The notes below the pieces were generated by a model. That model saw only the letters and a program-made list of their open reading frames with translations. It was not told the DNA's origin and ran no database searches. Position numbers and translations under genes: made by a program. A DNA stretch of 64,000 nucleotides, taken from contig NZ_JARDJI010000006.1 in NCBI RefSeq assembly GCF_039907765.1, positions 191,759-255,758 on the forward strand, given 5' to 3'. Shown piece after piece: positions 1-8,283 of the stretch (positions are counted from its first letter, which is position 1; every line of letters starts with the position of its first letter). The stretch is from Aminobacter sp039907765. GTDB lineage: Bacteria > Pseudomonadota > Alphaproteobacteria > Rhizobiales > Rhizobiaceae.

Positions 1-2
1 CC

Positions 3-1229
3 TGGGGCACCGGCTCCGGCGTGATCGAGCCCTTCCTGCGCCGGGTGCGGGATCACGAGGCGGCAGGCCGCATCGCGCTCAGGTTCCGCCACCAGGCGAG
101 CCGGCTCGTCAAGATAAACGGCGCCGTGACGGGCGTCGCCGGCGAGATCCTGGAGCCATCGACCGTCGAGCGCGGCCAGCGGTCGAGCCGCGCCGTGACC
201 GGCGATTTCGAGGTTCAAGCGGGCGCCGTCATCGTCACCTCCGGCGGCATCGGCGGCAACCACGACCTCGTCCGCAAGGCCTGGCCGGTCGATCGTCTCG
301 GCCCGCCGCCTGGGAAGATGGTCGCCGGCGTGCCGCATCACGTCGACGGCCGCATGATCGCGATCACGGAAGCTGCGGGCGGCACCGTCATCAACCGCGA
401 CCGCATGTGGCACTATACGGAGGGGCTGACCAACTGGAGCCCGATCTGGCCGAACCACGGTATCCGCATCCTGCCAGGTCCGTCGTCGATGTGGTTCGAC
501 GCGCTCGGCGAGCGGCTCGAGGCACCCTTCCTGCCCGGTTTCGATACCCTCGGCACGCTCCGGCGCATCCTTTCGACCGGCCACGACTACTCCTGGTTCG
601 TGCTGACCCAGAAGATCATCAAGAAGGAGTTCGCGCTGTCCGGCTCCGAACAGAACCCGGACCTGACCTCGAAGCGCTGGATCGAGGTGCTGAAGAGCCG
701 CCGCGCCAAGGGCGCGCCGCCTTCGGTCGAGACCTTCAAGCAATACGGCGAGGATTTCGTCGTCCGCGACAGCCTGCCGGAACTGGTCGCCGGCATGAAC
801 GCCCTTGTCGGCAGCGACCTCATCGACCATGACCGCCTGTACGCCCAGATCGCCGCCCGCGACCGCGAGATCGACAATCCCTTCTCGAAGGACGCCCAGG
901 TCACCGCCATCCATGGGGCACGGAAGTATCTCGGCGACCGGCTGGTGCGCACGGCCAGGCCGCACAAGATACTCGACCCCGCCAACGGCCCGCTGATCGC
1001 CGTCCGCCTCAACGTGCTGACGCGCAAGACGCTGGGCGGCCTGCACACCAATCTCGACGGCCAGGTACTGGACGCGGCCGGCGAGCCGGTCCCCGGCCTC
1101 TATGCGGCGGGCGAGGTCGCCGGCTTCGGCGGCGGCGGCTACCACGGCTATAACGCGCTCGAGGGTACGTTCCTCGGCGGCTGCATCTTCTCGGGCAGGA
1201 ATGCCGGGAGGCGGGTGGCGCGGGACTGA
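3..1229 (+). CDS. FAD-binding dehydrogenase, 3' part (5' end outside window)
   Basis: The frame is open from the first bases (WGTGSG precedes the first internal ATG-like start at 21), so the N-terminal Rossmann FAD site lies outside the window. The visible part has the succinate dehydrogenase/3-ketosteroid-delta1-dehydrogenase fold: an internal VIVTSGGIGGN segment and a C-terminal flavin-closing block, LGGLHTNLDG then GLYAAGEVAGFGGGGYHGYN, followed by LEGTFLGGCIFSGR. Glycine-rich C-terminal motifs of this kind are typical of bacterial FAD-binding dehydrogenases of about 550 residues. It probably oxidises or reduces an alkene bond next to a carbonyl; the substrate cannot be told from sequence. 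The next gene, a flavin nitroreductase, starts about 100 bases downstream on the same strand. Confidence 0.85.
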   Translation, partial: WGTGSGVIEPFLRRVRDHEAAGRIALRFRHQASRLVKINGAVTGVAGEILEPSTVERGQRSSRAVTGDFEVQAGAVIVTSGGIGGNHDLVRKAWPVDRLGPPPGKMVAGVPHHVDGRMIAITEAAGGTVINRDRMWHYTEGLTNWSPIWPNHGIRILPGPSSMWFDALGERLEAPFLPGFDTLGTLRRILSTGHDYSWFVLTQKIIKKEFALSGSEQNPDLTSKRWIEVLKSRRAKGAPPSVETFKQYGEDFVVRDSLPELVAGMNALVGSDLIDHDRLYAQIAARDREIDNPFSKDAQVTAIHGARKYLGDRLVRTARPHKILDPANGPLIAVRLNVLTRKTLGGLHTNLDGQVLDAAGEPVPGLYAAGEVAGFGGGGYHGYNALEGTFLGGCIFSGRNAGRRVARD

Positions 1230-1332
1230 CATCCGGACGCTGGCCGAATTCCCGGTGCGGACTTGCCCATTGACCGCGTCCGCCGCTTTGGGATTTTCTG
1301 ACCTCTCTGACTTTCACATACGAGCGATTTCG

Positions 1333-2022
1333 ATGACCATACAGTCCGCCCACGCCTACCGCGCCGTGCCCTTGCCCGACTACGTGGAAAAGCCGGTCGA
1401 GGACATGCGGGCCGGGGCCCAGGCATTCTATGACGAGATCCGCACCCGCCACACGGTGCGCGAATTCTCCACCCGGCCGGTGCCGCGCGACATCATCGAG
1501 ACCTGCATCCTGGCCGCCGGCACCGCGCCCAACGGCGCCAACCACCAGCCCTGGCATTTCGCCGTCATCGGCGATGCCGATATCAAGCGGCAGATCCGCG
1601 AGGCAGCCGAGGTCGAGGAGCGCGCCTTCTACGAGGGCCGGGCGGGCGAGGAGTGGCTGAAGGCGCTGGCGCCGCTCGGTACCGATGCCTCGAAGCCTTT
1701 CCTCGAGGAAGCGCCGTGGCTCATCTGCATCTTCGGCGAGCGCAAGAGCCGCTCGGCCGACGGCGTTTCCCGCAAGAACTACTACGTGCCGGAATCGGTC
1801 AGCATCGCCACCGGCTTCCTGATCGCAGCACTCCACCGGGCGGGACTTGCCACGCTCACGCATACGCCCAACCCGATGAGCTTCCTCAACGAGATCTGCG
1901 GCCGCGACCCGCACGACAAGCCCTATATCCTGATGGTCGTCGGCTACCCCAAGGACGGCGCCACCATCCCGGCGCACGCCATGGAAAAGCGGCCGCTGTC
2001 GGAGATCGCGACGTTCCTCTGA
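1333..2022 (+). CDS. nitroreductase-family flavoprotein, iodotyrosine deiodinase-like
   Basis: A 229-residue FMN-dependent oxidoreductase of the nitroreductase superfamily. RTRHTVREF near residue 38 matches the N-terminal phosphate-binding segment of the family, and NGANHQPWHF near residue 68 is the characteristic FMN-contacting motif. The C-terminal block LTHTPNPMSFLNEI, then KPYILMVVGYP, resembles the iodotyrosine deiodinase/BluB-like subgroup more than classical NfsB enzymes. The frame is open upstream to 1102, but homology begins only after the ATG at 1333, so that start is used; no strong Shine-Dalgarno is seen. It could reduce nitro- or halo-aromatics with NAD(P)H, but the true substrate is unknown. 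It ends four bases before the convergent ABC exporter gene. Confidence 0.85.
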   Translation: MTIQSAHAYRAVPLPDYVEKPVEDMRAGAQAFYDEIRTRHTVREFSTRPVPRDIIETCILAAGTAPNGANHQPWHFAVIGDADIKRQIREAAEVEERAFYEGRAGEEWLKALAPLGTDASKPFLEEAPWLICIFGERKSRSADGVSRKNYYVPESVSIATGFLIAALHRAGLATLTHTPNPMSFLNEICGRDPHDKPYILMVVGYPKDGATIPAHAMEKRPLSEIATFL

Positions 2023-2026
2023 CGGG

Positions 2027-3832
2027 CTACTCCGCCGCGCCCTGCAGGGCGCTGGCGCCGGCGTCGAACTGCAGTTTGGCGAGGCGCGCATAGACGCCGC
2101 CCTTGGCGACGAGGCTCTGGTGCGTGCCTTCCTCGACCACCCGGCCGCCATCCATCACCAGGATGCGGTCGGCCTTGAGCACGGTCGCCAGCCGATGGGC
2201 GATGACGATGGTCGTGCGGCCCTGCATCAGGTGTTCGAGCGCGATCTGCACCTGTTGCTCGCTCTGCGCGTCGAGCGCCGAGGTCGCCTCGTCGAGCAAA
2301 AGGATCGGCGCGTCGCGCAGGATGGCGCGGGCGATCGCGATGCGCTGGCGCTGGCCGCCGGACAGGGTGACGCCGCGCTCGCCGACCTGCGTGTCATAAC
2401 CGTCCTGCAGCTTCTCGATGAACTCGTCGGCGAGTGCCGCGCTCGCCGCCGCCTCGATCTCCTTCTGCGTCGCGCCGGGGCGGCCGAAGCCGATATTGTC
2501 GGCGGCCGAGCATGCGAAGATCGTAACGTCCTGTGGCACGATGGCCATGCGTGCACGCACTGCCTCGGGATCGGCGTTCTGGAGATCGACGCCGTCGATC
2601 AGCACCGCACCGCTTTCCGGATCGTAGAAGCGCAAAAGTAGCGAAAACACCGTGCTCTTGCCGGCGCCTGACGGGCCGACGATGGCGACCGTCTCGCCCG
2701 GCCTGATCGTAAAGCTCAGGCCGTGCACCGCGGCGCGGTCCGGACGCACCGGATAGGAGAAGGTCACGTCGCGGAATTCGATGGCGCCGGTGCTCGTGGC
2801 AGGCAGCCTCGCCGGCGAGGCAGGTGCGGCGACCGTCGACTTCTCCGCCAGGATTTCGGTGATGCGTTCGGCGGCGCCCGCGGCAGCACTTAGTTCGCCC
2901 CACACTTCCGACAGCGCGCCGAGCGCACCGGCGGCGAACACCGAGTAGAGCAGGAACTGGCCGAGCGTGCCGGGCGACAGCGTGCCTTCGAGCACGTCGC
3001 GCGAGCCGAACCACAGCACCGCCACCACCGAGGCGAAGATGGTGAAGATGGCGAAGAAGGTCAGGATCGCGCGTGCCAGCACCGAGGCGCGGGCAGCCTG
3101 GAAGGCGGTCTCCACCGCGGCGGCGAAGCGGCCGGTCACCAGCTTCTCGTTGGTGAAGGCCTGCAGCGTGCGGATGGCGCCGATCTGCTCGCTGGCAAAG
3201 GCTGTGGCATTGGCAAGCGTGTCCTGCGCGGTGCGCGACTTGCGCCTGACCGAACGGCCGAAGGCGACGAGCGGCAGGACGATCAGCGGAATGGCGGCGA
3301 TCACCAGGCCCGATAGCTTCGGGCTGGTCACCACCATCATGGCAAGCGCGCCCAGCCCGAGGATGACGTTGCGCAGGGCGACGGAGGCTGTGGCGCCGAC
3401 CGCCGACTTGATCTGCGTCGTGTCCGCGGTCAGGCGCGAGACGATCTCGCCCGACATGGCCGTGTCGAAGAAGGCCGGGGACAGTCTGGTCACATGGGCG
3501 AAGACATCACGGCGCAGGTCGGAGACGACCCGTTCGCCGAGCGTGATGACGAAATAGTAGCGGCAGGCCGAGGCGAGCGCGAGCAGGGCGGCGATCGCCA
3601 CCAGCATGCCGAAATACCTGGCGATGAAGCTGGAATCGGACGACGAGAAGCCGTGGTCGATCATGCGGCGGACAGCGATCGGCAGGGTCAGCGTGGTCAC
3701 GGCGGCAAGGATCAGCGAGATGGTCGCGCCGACGACCAGCTTGGGGTAGCGGCCGAGATAGGGGGACAGCCGGCTCAGCGGACGCAGCGAACGCCTGCGC
3801 TCCTGGTTCGCGCCCTCGGTCGTATCCGCCAT
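2027..3832 (-). CDS. ABC exporter, fused permease and ATPase (MsbA-like)
   Basis: About 601 residues with the classic half-transporter layout: a six-helix membrane domain (roughly residues 30-320) followed by a nucleotide-binding domain. Walker A GPSGAGKST lies near 386, the signature LSGGQRQRIAIARA near 490, Walker B ILLLDEATS near 511 and the switch histidine in IAHRL near 545. It should work as a homodimer in the inner membrane exporting a lipid or hydrophobic drug. The ATG at 3832 is chosen because an AAGGGA ribosome-binding site sits just upstream; an in-frame start 27 bases further out has none. The gene stands alone, convergent with the nitroreductase. Confidence 0.92.
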   Translation of the reverse strand: MADTTEGANQERRRSLRPLSRLSPYLGRYPKLVVGATISLILAAVTTLTLPIAVRRMIDHGFSSSDSSFIARYFGMLVAIAALLALASACRYYFVITLGERVVSDLRRDVFAHVTRLSPAFFDTAMSGEIVSRLTADTTQIKSAVGATASVALRNVILGLGALAMMVVTSPKLSGLVIAAIPLIVLPLVAFGRSVRRKSRTAQDTLANATAFASEQIGAIRTLQAFTNEKLVTGRFAAAVETAFQAARASVLARAILTFFAIFTIFASVVAVLWFGSRDVLEGTLSPGTLGQFLLYSVFAAGALGALSEVWGELSAAAGAAERITEILAEKSTVAAPASPARLPATSTGAIEFRDVTFSYPVRPDRAAVHGLSFTIRPGETVAIVGPSGAGKSTVFSLLLRFYDPESGAVLIDGVDLQNADPEAVRARMAIVPQDVTIFACSAADNIGFGRPGATQKEIEAAASAALADEFIEKLQDGYDTQVGERGVTLSGGQRQRIAIARAILRDAPILLLDEATSALDAQSEQQVQIALEHLMQGRTTIVIAHRLATVLKADRILVMDGGRVVEEGTHQSLVAKGGVYARLAKLQFDAGASALQGAAE

Positions 3833-4020
3833 GAATTTTCCCTTCGGGCCGCGGCCCATTTGCCGGCTGCGCGGCCTTGTGATTCGAAATCGGCTGATGT
3901 ATAGGCACGCCGACCGTTTCTGAAGCCGTGGCCTATCTAGCTGCGGCTTCGAAGTTTAGGAAGAGGCGCATCGCCGCAGGACACCTGCGCAAGCCGCGCC
4001 GCGACAGCAGGAACAGAGCG

Positions 4021-4242
4021 ATGAAGGCCGATATCCATCCCGACTACCACACCATCAAGGTCGTCATGACCAATGGCACCGAGTATTTTACCCGCTCCAC
4101 CTGGGGCAAGGAAGGCGATACGATGAACCTCGATATCGACCCGACCACGCACCCGGCCTGGACCGGCGGCCAGCAGACGCTGCTCGACCGCGGCGGCCGT
4201 CTGTCGAAGTTCAAGAAGCGCTACGAAGGCCTCGGCATCTAA
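4021..4242 (+). CDS. rpmE: 50S ribosomal protein L31
   Basis: 73 residues starting MKADIHPDYHTIKVVMTNG, the standard opening of rhizobial L31, with the SRRY-like basic tail KFKKRYEGL. It lacks the CxxC zinc pairs of the E. coli protein, so it is the C-minus form usual in alphaproteobacteria. The ATG at 4021 begins the homologous region; the frame is open 93 bases further upstream but that part is unrelated. A strong intrinsic terminator follows 29 bases after the stop, so it is probably a monocistronic unit. Confidence 0.96.
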   Translation: MKADIHPDYHTIKVVMTNGTEYFTRSTWGKEGDTMNLDIDPTTHPAWTGGQQTLLDRGGRLSKFKKRYEGLGI

Positions 4243-4270
4243 GCCGACCCTGCTTCGCCGAATACAAGGA

Positions 4271-4294
4271 ACCCGCCCACGTGGCGGGTTTTTT
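4271..4294 (+). terminator. intrinsic terminator after rpmE
   Basis: A 7-bp perfect stem (ACCCGCC at 4271-4277 with GGCGGGT at 4283-4289) closes a 5-base loop and runs directly into six T residues. Confidence 0.88.
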
Positions 4295-4456
4295 GTTGCT
4301 GGCGGTTGGATGCGTGTCTTCGGCGAGTGGCGCGCTGCCCCTCACCCTTACCCTCTCCCCGCGGGCGGGGAGAGGGGGGCGTCGGCGTTGCGCCAGCTCT
4401 GCCTTTGAAAGTGCAGCTGCGACGACGGCGAATTGGGAACACGCGGCGCGGACGTC

Positions 4457-4557
4457 CTCCCTCCCCCTTGTGGGGAGGGATAAAGGGTGGGGGTAGTCTC
4501 GGGCCGGGAAGGGGAGAATACCCCCACCCCTAGCCCCTCCCCACAAGGGGGAGGGGG
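4457..4557. repeat. inverted pair of GC-rich intergenic palindromic elements
   Basis: Two copies of a roughly 39-base element face each other: 4457-4495 (core CTCCCCCTTGTGGGGAGGG) and 4519-4557 (its near reverse complement, core CCCTCCCCACAAGGGGGAGG). Each copy is itself palindromic around CTTGTGGGG/CCCCACAAG. The same element appears as a perfect inverted pair at 42404-42538. The right copy carries the stop codon and last codons of the TetR gene on the minus strand. The rest of the 287-base gap after rpmE (4243-4529) holds the terminator and a further G/C palindrome around 4340-4378. Confidence 0.85.
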
Positions 4558-5186
4558 ATGTCGCCGCCCAGCGCCTCGATCTCCCTCAGCGCCATCGCCT
4601 TGTAGTCGGCCACCAGCGCATCGCCCTCGGCCCGTTCGACCGAGATCGCCAGCCGCATGGTGGCTTCGCCCAGCGACATGATCAGGAAAGCCTTGCGCGC
4701 AATGTCGTCGTTGCTCGCGCCTGGTGCCACCCGCTGCCAGGCCTCCGCCAGCAGCGTCCCGTTGGCGCGGCTGTCGCGCAGGTCGATGTCGCGCAGCGCC
4801 TTGTCGGCCTGCGTGCCCGACCAGATGTCGCGCATCACCGGCTCGGCGAGGAAGATGCCGTAATAGGTGTCGATCAAACCGCCGAAGGCCTCAAGCAGGC
4901 CATCCATGTCGGGCACGCCCGAAAGCCCGTCGGCGATGCAGGCGCGACCCTCGGCGTTGTAGCGCTCGGCCAGCGTGCGCACGATGGCGCCCTTGTCCGG
5001 AAAATACTGGTACAGCGAGCCGATCGAAACGCCGGCGCGCTCGGCCACCTCGCCCATGCGCATGGCGTCGCTGCCGGCCTCCTCGATCAGGGCGGTGGCG
5101 GCCTGCAGCATGCGCTCGACCCGCTCCTGGCTGCGCTTCTGGCTCGGCGCCCGGCGCAAGGCACTGCTCTCTTCGGTCTTGTCCAT
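4530..5186 (-). CDS. TetR/AcrR-family transcriptional regulator
   Basis: 218 residues. The N-terminal helix-turn-helix is clear: ALIEEAGSDAMRMGEVAERA then GVSIGSLYQYFPDKG (about residues 32-68), with a variable ligand-binding C-terminal half. It is divergent from the NmrA-type reductase gene, and a perfect 18-bp palindrome in the shared 92-base gap is its likely operator, so it probably represses itself and the reductase-DUF1772 pair. The last nine codons (IPLPLVGRG) and the TAG stop lie inside a repeated intergenic palindrome, so the original C-terminus may have been replaced by repeat insertion. The inducing ligand is unknown. Confidence 0.92.
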   Translation of the reverse strand: MDKTEESSALRRAPSQKRSQERVERMLQAATALIEEAGSDAMRMGEVAERAGVSIGSLYQYFPDKGAIVRTLAERYNAEGRACIADGLSGVPDMDGLLEAFGGLIDTYYGIFLAEPVMRDIWSGTQADKALRDIDLRDSRANGTLLAEAWQRVAPGASNDDIARKAFLIMSLGEATMRLAISVERAEGDALVADYKAMALREIEALGGDIPLPLVGRG

Positions 5187-5234
5187 GGTCCAGCCCGCCG
5201 CGATTCCGCTTGACGGATATAATATGAGGGTTTA

Positions 5235-5252
5235 TCACATTTGCAAATGTGA
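5235..5252. promoter_or_regulatory. perfect 18-bp palindrome, probable TetR operator
   Basis: TCACATTTGCAAATGTGA is an exact palindrome between the divergent TetR start (5186) and the reductase start (5279). Size, symmetry and position fit a TetR-family operator controlling both directions. Confidence 0.75.
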
Positions 5253-5278
5253 GGATTGCTCACGTTATGGAGGCCAAG

Positions 5279-6121
5279 ATGCAGTCTGAACTTGCCAATG
5301 CTCCTTTCCTCATCCTCGGCGGTACCGGAAAGACCGGCGGCCGCATCGCCGAACGCCTCGCCGCCCGGGGCCTGCCGGTCCGCATCGGCTCGCGCTCCGC
5401 GTCGCCCGCCTTCGACTGGACCGACCGCTCGAGCTGGGCGGCAGCCTTCCAGGGCGCACGCGCCGTCTACATCGCTTTTCATCCCGATCTCGCCGCTCCC
5501 GGCGCTGCCGACATCGTCGGCGACTTCGCCCGCCTTGCTGTCGGCATGGGCGCCAGGCGGCTTGTGCTGCTCTCCGGGCGCGGCGAGCCCGAGGCCCAGC
5601 GCGCCGAGCAGGCCGTCATCGCCTCCGGCGCCGACTGGACGGTCCTGCGCTGCAGCTGGTTCATGCAGAATTTCAGCGAGGCCTTCATTGTGGATGCGGT
5701 ACTTTCAGGGGAAGTTGCCTTGCCGGTCGGAGATGTCGGCGAGCCTTTCGTCGATGCCGACGACATCGCCGATGCCGCCGTTGCCGCCTTCACCGACGAC
5801 CGCCACATAGGCCAGCTCTACGAGATGACGGGCCCGCGCCTGCTCAGCTTCCGCGACGCCGTGGCCGAGATCGCCAAGGCCAGCGGCCGGGACGTCCGCT
5901 TCACAGAGATCACCGCTGCCGAATTCGAGGCGGGGCTGGGCGCCGCGGGTCTGCCGGCGGATCTCGTCGGGTTGCTGATGATGCTGTTCACCGAGGTGCT
6001 CGACGGCCGCAACGCCCATGTCGCCGATGGTGTCGAGCGAGCGCTCGGGCGTCCGGCGCGGGATTTTCGTGACTATGCCGCAGCGGTCGCCGCGTCGGGC
6101 GCCTGGGGAGGCGCAGAATGA
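5279..6121 (+). CDS. NmrA-like NAD(P)H-binding protein (atypical SDR)
   Basis: 280 residues. A Rossmann dinucleotide-binding motif, LILGGTGKTGGRIAERL, lies close to the N-terminus, and the protein has the length and shape of NmrA/YtfG (QorB)-type proteins: WTVLRCSWFMQNFSE in the middle and a C-terminal helical part. There is no obvious YxxxK catalytic pair, so it may be a redox sensor or quinone reductase. The ATG at 5279 is chosen because GGAGG at 5269-5273 is five bases upstream; the ATG at 5267 overlaps that ribosome-binding site. It overlaps the following DUF1772 gene by four bases and is probably controlled by the divergent TetR protein. Confidence 0.88.
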   Translation: MQSELANAPFLILGGTGKTGGRIAERLAARGLPVRIGSRSASPAFDWTDRSSWAAAFQGARAVYIAFHPDLAAPGAADIVGDFARLAVGMGARRLVLLSGRGEPEAQRAEQAVIASGADWTVLRCSWFMQNFSEAFIVDAVLSGEVALPVGDVGEPFVDADDIADAAVAAFTDDRHIGQLYEMTGPRLLSFRDAVAEIAKASGRDVRFTEITAAEFEAGLGAAGLPADLVGLLMMLFTEVLDGRNAHVADGVERALGRPARDFRDYAAAVAASGAWGGAE

Positions 6122-6606
6122 TCGCTACGCTGTTTTCCGCGCTCACCTTCGTCGCCGTCATCGGCAGCGGCCTCGCCGCAGGGCTGTTCTTCATTTTCTC
6201 GAACACGATCATGGCGTCCTTCGCCAGGCTGCCCGCGGCGCAGGGCATCGCCGCCATGCAGCAGATCAACCTGACCATCATCAATCCCGCCTTCATGGCG
6301 GTGTTCATGGGCATGGTGTTGCTCTCGCTGGTGCTGGGCGCCAGGGCGCTGCTCGGATGGTCGGAGGCGGGCGCGACCTGGCTGCTTGCGGGTGCCGTGG
6401 CCTATCTGGTCGGCGCTTTCCTGGTGACGGTCGTCTTCAACGTGCCGCTCAACGACCAGCTTGCAGCGGTCGATCCGGCGAGCACCGAGGGGGCAGCGCT
6501 CTGGGCCGCCTACCTGCGCGACTGGCTGCCGTGGAACCATGTGCGCACTGTCGCCTGCGTCGTCTCGCTCGGCGCCTTCGTCATGGCCTTCGCCCGCGCG
6601 CTCTAA
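6118..6606 (+). CDS. DUF1772 (anthrone oxygenase-like) membrane protein
   Basis: 162 residues with four hydrophobic segments (about 2-26, 53-77, 90-112 and 140-160). It ends with the WNHVRTVACVVSL stretch typical of DUF1772 proteins, a family related to fungal anthrone oxygenases and to small membrane proteins often next to SDR genes. The ATG lies inside the ATGA overlap with the upstream reductase, so the two are translationally coupled and likely act in the same stress or detoxification response. Catalytic activity is not assured. Confidence 0.85.
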   Translation: MIATLFSALTFVAVIGSGLAAGLFFIFSNTIMASFARLPAAQGIAAMQQINLTIINPAFMAVFMGMVLLSLVLGARALLGWSEAGATWLLAGAVAYLVGAFLVTVVFNVPLNDQLAAVDPASTEGAALWAAYLRDWLPWNHVRTVACVVSLGAFVMAFARAL

Positions 6607-6610
6607 AGAA

Positions 6611-6635
6611 AAAGGCCGGGTCGCCCCGGCCTTTT
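6611..6635. terminator. bidirectional intrinsic terminator
   Basis: A 10-bp perfect stem (AAAGGCCGGG with CCCGGCCTTT) around loop TCGC, flanked by A and T runs, lies between the convergent DUF1772 and ddl genes and can serve both. Confidence 0.9.
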
Positions 6636-6639
6636 CGTC

Positions 6640-7716
6640 TCAGTTCTGGCGCTGCCAGCGCGCCACCGCATGTTCGATCAGCCGGCCGACGAGGTCGGGA
6701 TAGGAAACGCCCGAGGCCGCCATCGTCTTCGGATACATGCTGATGTTGGTGAAGCCGGGGATGGTGTTGACCTCGTTGACCAGCGCCGAGCCGTCTGGTT
6801 TCACGAAGAAGTCGACACGCGCCATGCTTTCGCAGCCCAGCGCCAGGAAGGCGCCGCGGGCAATCTGCTGCAGCTTGGCGGTGGCGCCGTCGGGCAGCTC
6901 GGCGGGAATGCGCAGCGCGGCGCCGTCGGCGTCGATGTACTTGGCTTCGTAGGTGTAGAAGCCGTGGCTCGCGGCCGGCACGATCTCGCCCGGCACGGAG
7001 ACGGAGATCGCGCCGTCGGGTGCCTCGAGCACGGCGAACTCGACCTCGCGGCCGGCGACGAACTCCTCGATCAGCACCTTGCGGTCGTGCCTGAAGGCCT
7101 CGGCCAGCGCCTTCTCCAGCTGCTCCGGAGTCTCGGCCTTGCTGACCCCGACCGACGAGCCCTGCCGCGCCGGCTTGACGAAAACGGGCAGGCCGAGCGC
7201 GGCCTTGACCGCAGCGAAGCTCGGCTTGTCGCCGGCGTGCACCGTGATCCCGCGAGCCACCGGCAGTCCGGCCTCCCTCATCAGCCGCTTGGCCGTGTCC
7301 TTGTCCATTGCATTGGCCGATCCCAGTACGCCGCAGCCGACATAGGCAATGTCGGCCACCTCGGCGAGACCCTGCACCGCGCCGTCCTCGCCGAACGGAC
7401 CATGCAGCACCGGAAACAGCACGTCGATCTTCGCCAGCTCGAACGGCGCCTGGCCCTCGGGCAGGGCGACCAGCCGCCCCTTGCCGCCCGGCACCAGCGC
7501 CACCTCCGTGCCGCTTTCCGGCACGGCAGGCGGCAGGGCGCCCTCCTGGTCGAGTTCCGCGATGAGCCAACGCCCGTCGCGGGAAATGCCGATCGGCACC
7601 ACCTCGTACCGGGCCTGGTCGATCGCCTTGACCACGTTGCCGGCCGACATGATGGAAACGTCGTGCTCGGCGGAGCGCCCGCCGAACAGCACTGCGATGC
7701 GTGGTCTCGTGGTCAT
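6640..7716 (-). CDS. ddl: D-alanine--D-alanine ligase (DdlA-type)
   Basis: 358 residues, ATP-grasp ligase that makes D-Ala-D-Ala for peptidoglycan. VLFGGRSAEHDVSIMSAGNV at the N-terminus, LHGPFGEDG near 100, MDKDTAKRLMREAGLP, the VKPARQGSSVGV phosphate loop and the metal-binding VNEVNTIPGFT are all intact. FYTYEAKYID carries the tyrosine typical of D-Ala-D-Ala enzymes, so this is not a vancomycin-resistance D-lactate ligase. The length and MDKD block match the DdlA subgroup, and the gene is outside a division/cell-wall cluster, so a second ddl copy elsewhere is likely. The ATG at 7716 has GGGAG upstream; the frame extends only five codons further. Confidence 0.95.
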   Translation of the reverse strand: MTTRPRIAVLFGGRSAEHDVSIMSAGNVVKAIDQARYEVVPIGISRDGRWLIAELDQEGALPPAVPESGTEVALVPGGKGRLVALPEGQAPFELAKIDVLFPVLHGPFGEDGAVQGLAEVADIAYVGCGVLGSANAMDKDTAKRLMREAGLPVARGITVHAGDKPSFAAVKAALGLPVFVKPARQGSSVGVSKAETPEQLEKALAEAFRHDRKVLIEEFVAGREVEFAVLEAPDGAISVSVPGEIVPAASHGFYTYEAKYIDADGAALRIPAELPDGATAKLQQIARGAFLALGCESMARVDFFVKPDGSALVNEVNTIPGFTNISMYPKTMAASGVSYPDLVGRLIEHAVARWQRQN

Positions 7717-7818
7717 GCTTTCTCCCGCCAACGCCGAACCGCCTTCAATGAGGAGCCTACCGAGTGGCCGGCGATTCCAGCTTATCTGTGGCGCGACGCT
7801 TCGAGCGTGCGGCGGCGG

Positions 7819-8124
7819 TCACGCCTCGCCCTTGTGGCCCTTGCGGTCGGAATGGCCGAGGTCCCGCGCGGGATCGATCACGTCGCGTACCAGCTGCTTG
7901 AGCTGGGCCGCGTCGGGAAAGCCGCTGTCGCGCTTGCGGTCCCAGATCAGGGTCTCGTTGCAGGTGATCGTGAACACCCCGCCGGTGCCCGGCACCAGCG
8001 TCACCTCGCCGAGCTCCTGCCCGAAGGTCGACAAAAGCTCCTGCGCCATCCAGCCGGCACGAAGCAGCCACATGCACTGGGTGCAGTAGGTGATGCGGAT
8101 CTGGGGACGGGTGTCGTTGGTCAT
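7819..8124 (-). CDS. SelT/SelW/SelH-family thioredoxin-like protein (Cys form)
   Basis: 101 residues with the Rdx-family opening IRITYCTQCMWLLRAGWMA, in which CTQC is the redox CxxC; the selenoprotein relatives have CxxU. The remaining GTGGVFTITCNETLIWDRK segment fits the SelW fold. The start at 8124 is where homology begins and a GGAG lies upstream; the frame continues another 51 codons without similarity. It is probably a small thiol-disulfide protein of unknown partner. Confidence 0.85.
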   Translation of the reverse strand: MTNDTRPQIRITYCTQCMWLLRAGWMAQELLSTFGQELGEVTLVPGTGGVFTITCNETLIWDRKRDSGFPDAAQLKQLVRDVIDPARDLGHSDRKGHKGEA

Positions 8125-8241
8125 GAGCAGCTCCGAGACCGAAGGGTTGTTCTCTGGCTTGCTGCGCGCTCCTGCGAACCTTGATCGCCGCGGAGCTGCG
8201 GTGGCTTGCTGATATCTGGCCCGGCCGAAAAGACGGGCGAA

Positions 8242-8270
8242 TTCGCGGCGGACCGTAGATCCGCCGCGAA
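8242..8270. terminator. strong hairpin downstream of the yebC-type gene
   Basis: An 11-bp perfect stem (TTCGCGGCGGA at 8242-8252, TCCGCCGCGAA at 8260-8270) with a 7-base loop starts 14 bases past the stop codon on the minus strand. There is no clean T run, so it may be a 3'-end stabiliser rather than a full terminator. Confidence 0.5.
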
Positions 8271-8283
8271 GAGGCATTCGACG

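Noticed and set aside
6640..7716. Ddl as a vancomycin-resistance D-Ala-D-Lac ligase
   Set aside because: The active-site loop has the tyrosine form (FYTYEAKYID) typical of D-Ala-D-Ala ligases, and no vanH/vanX genes are present.
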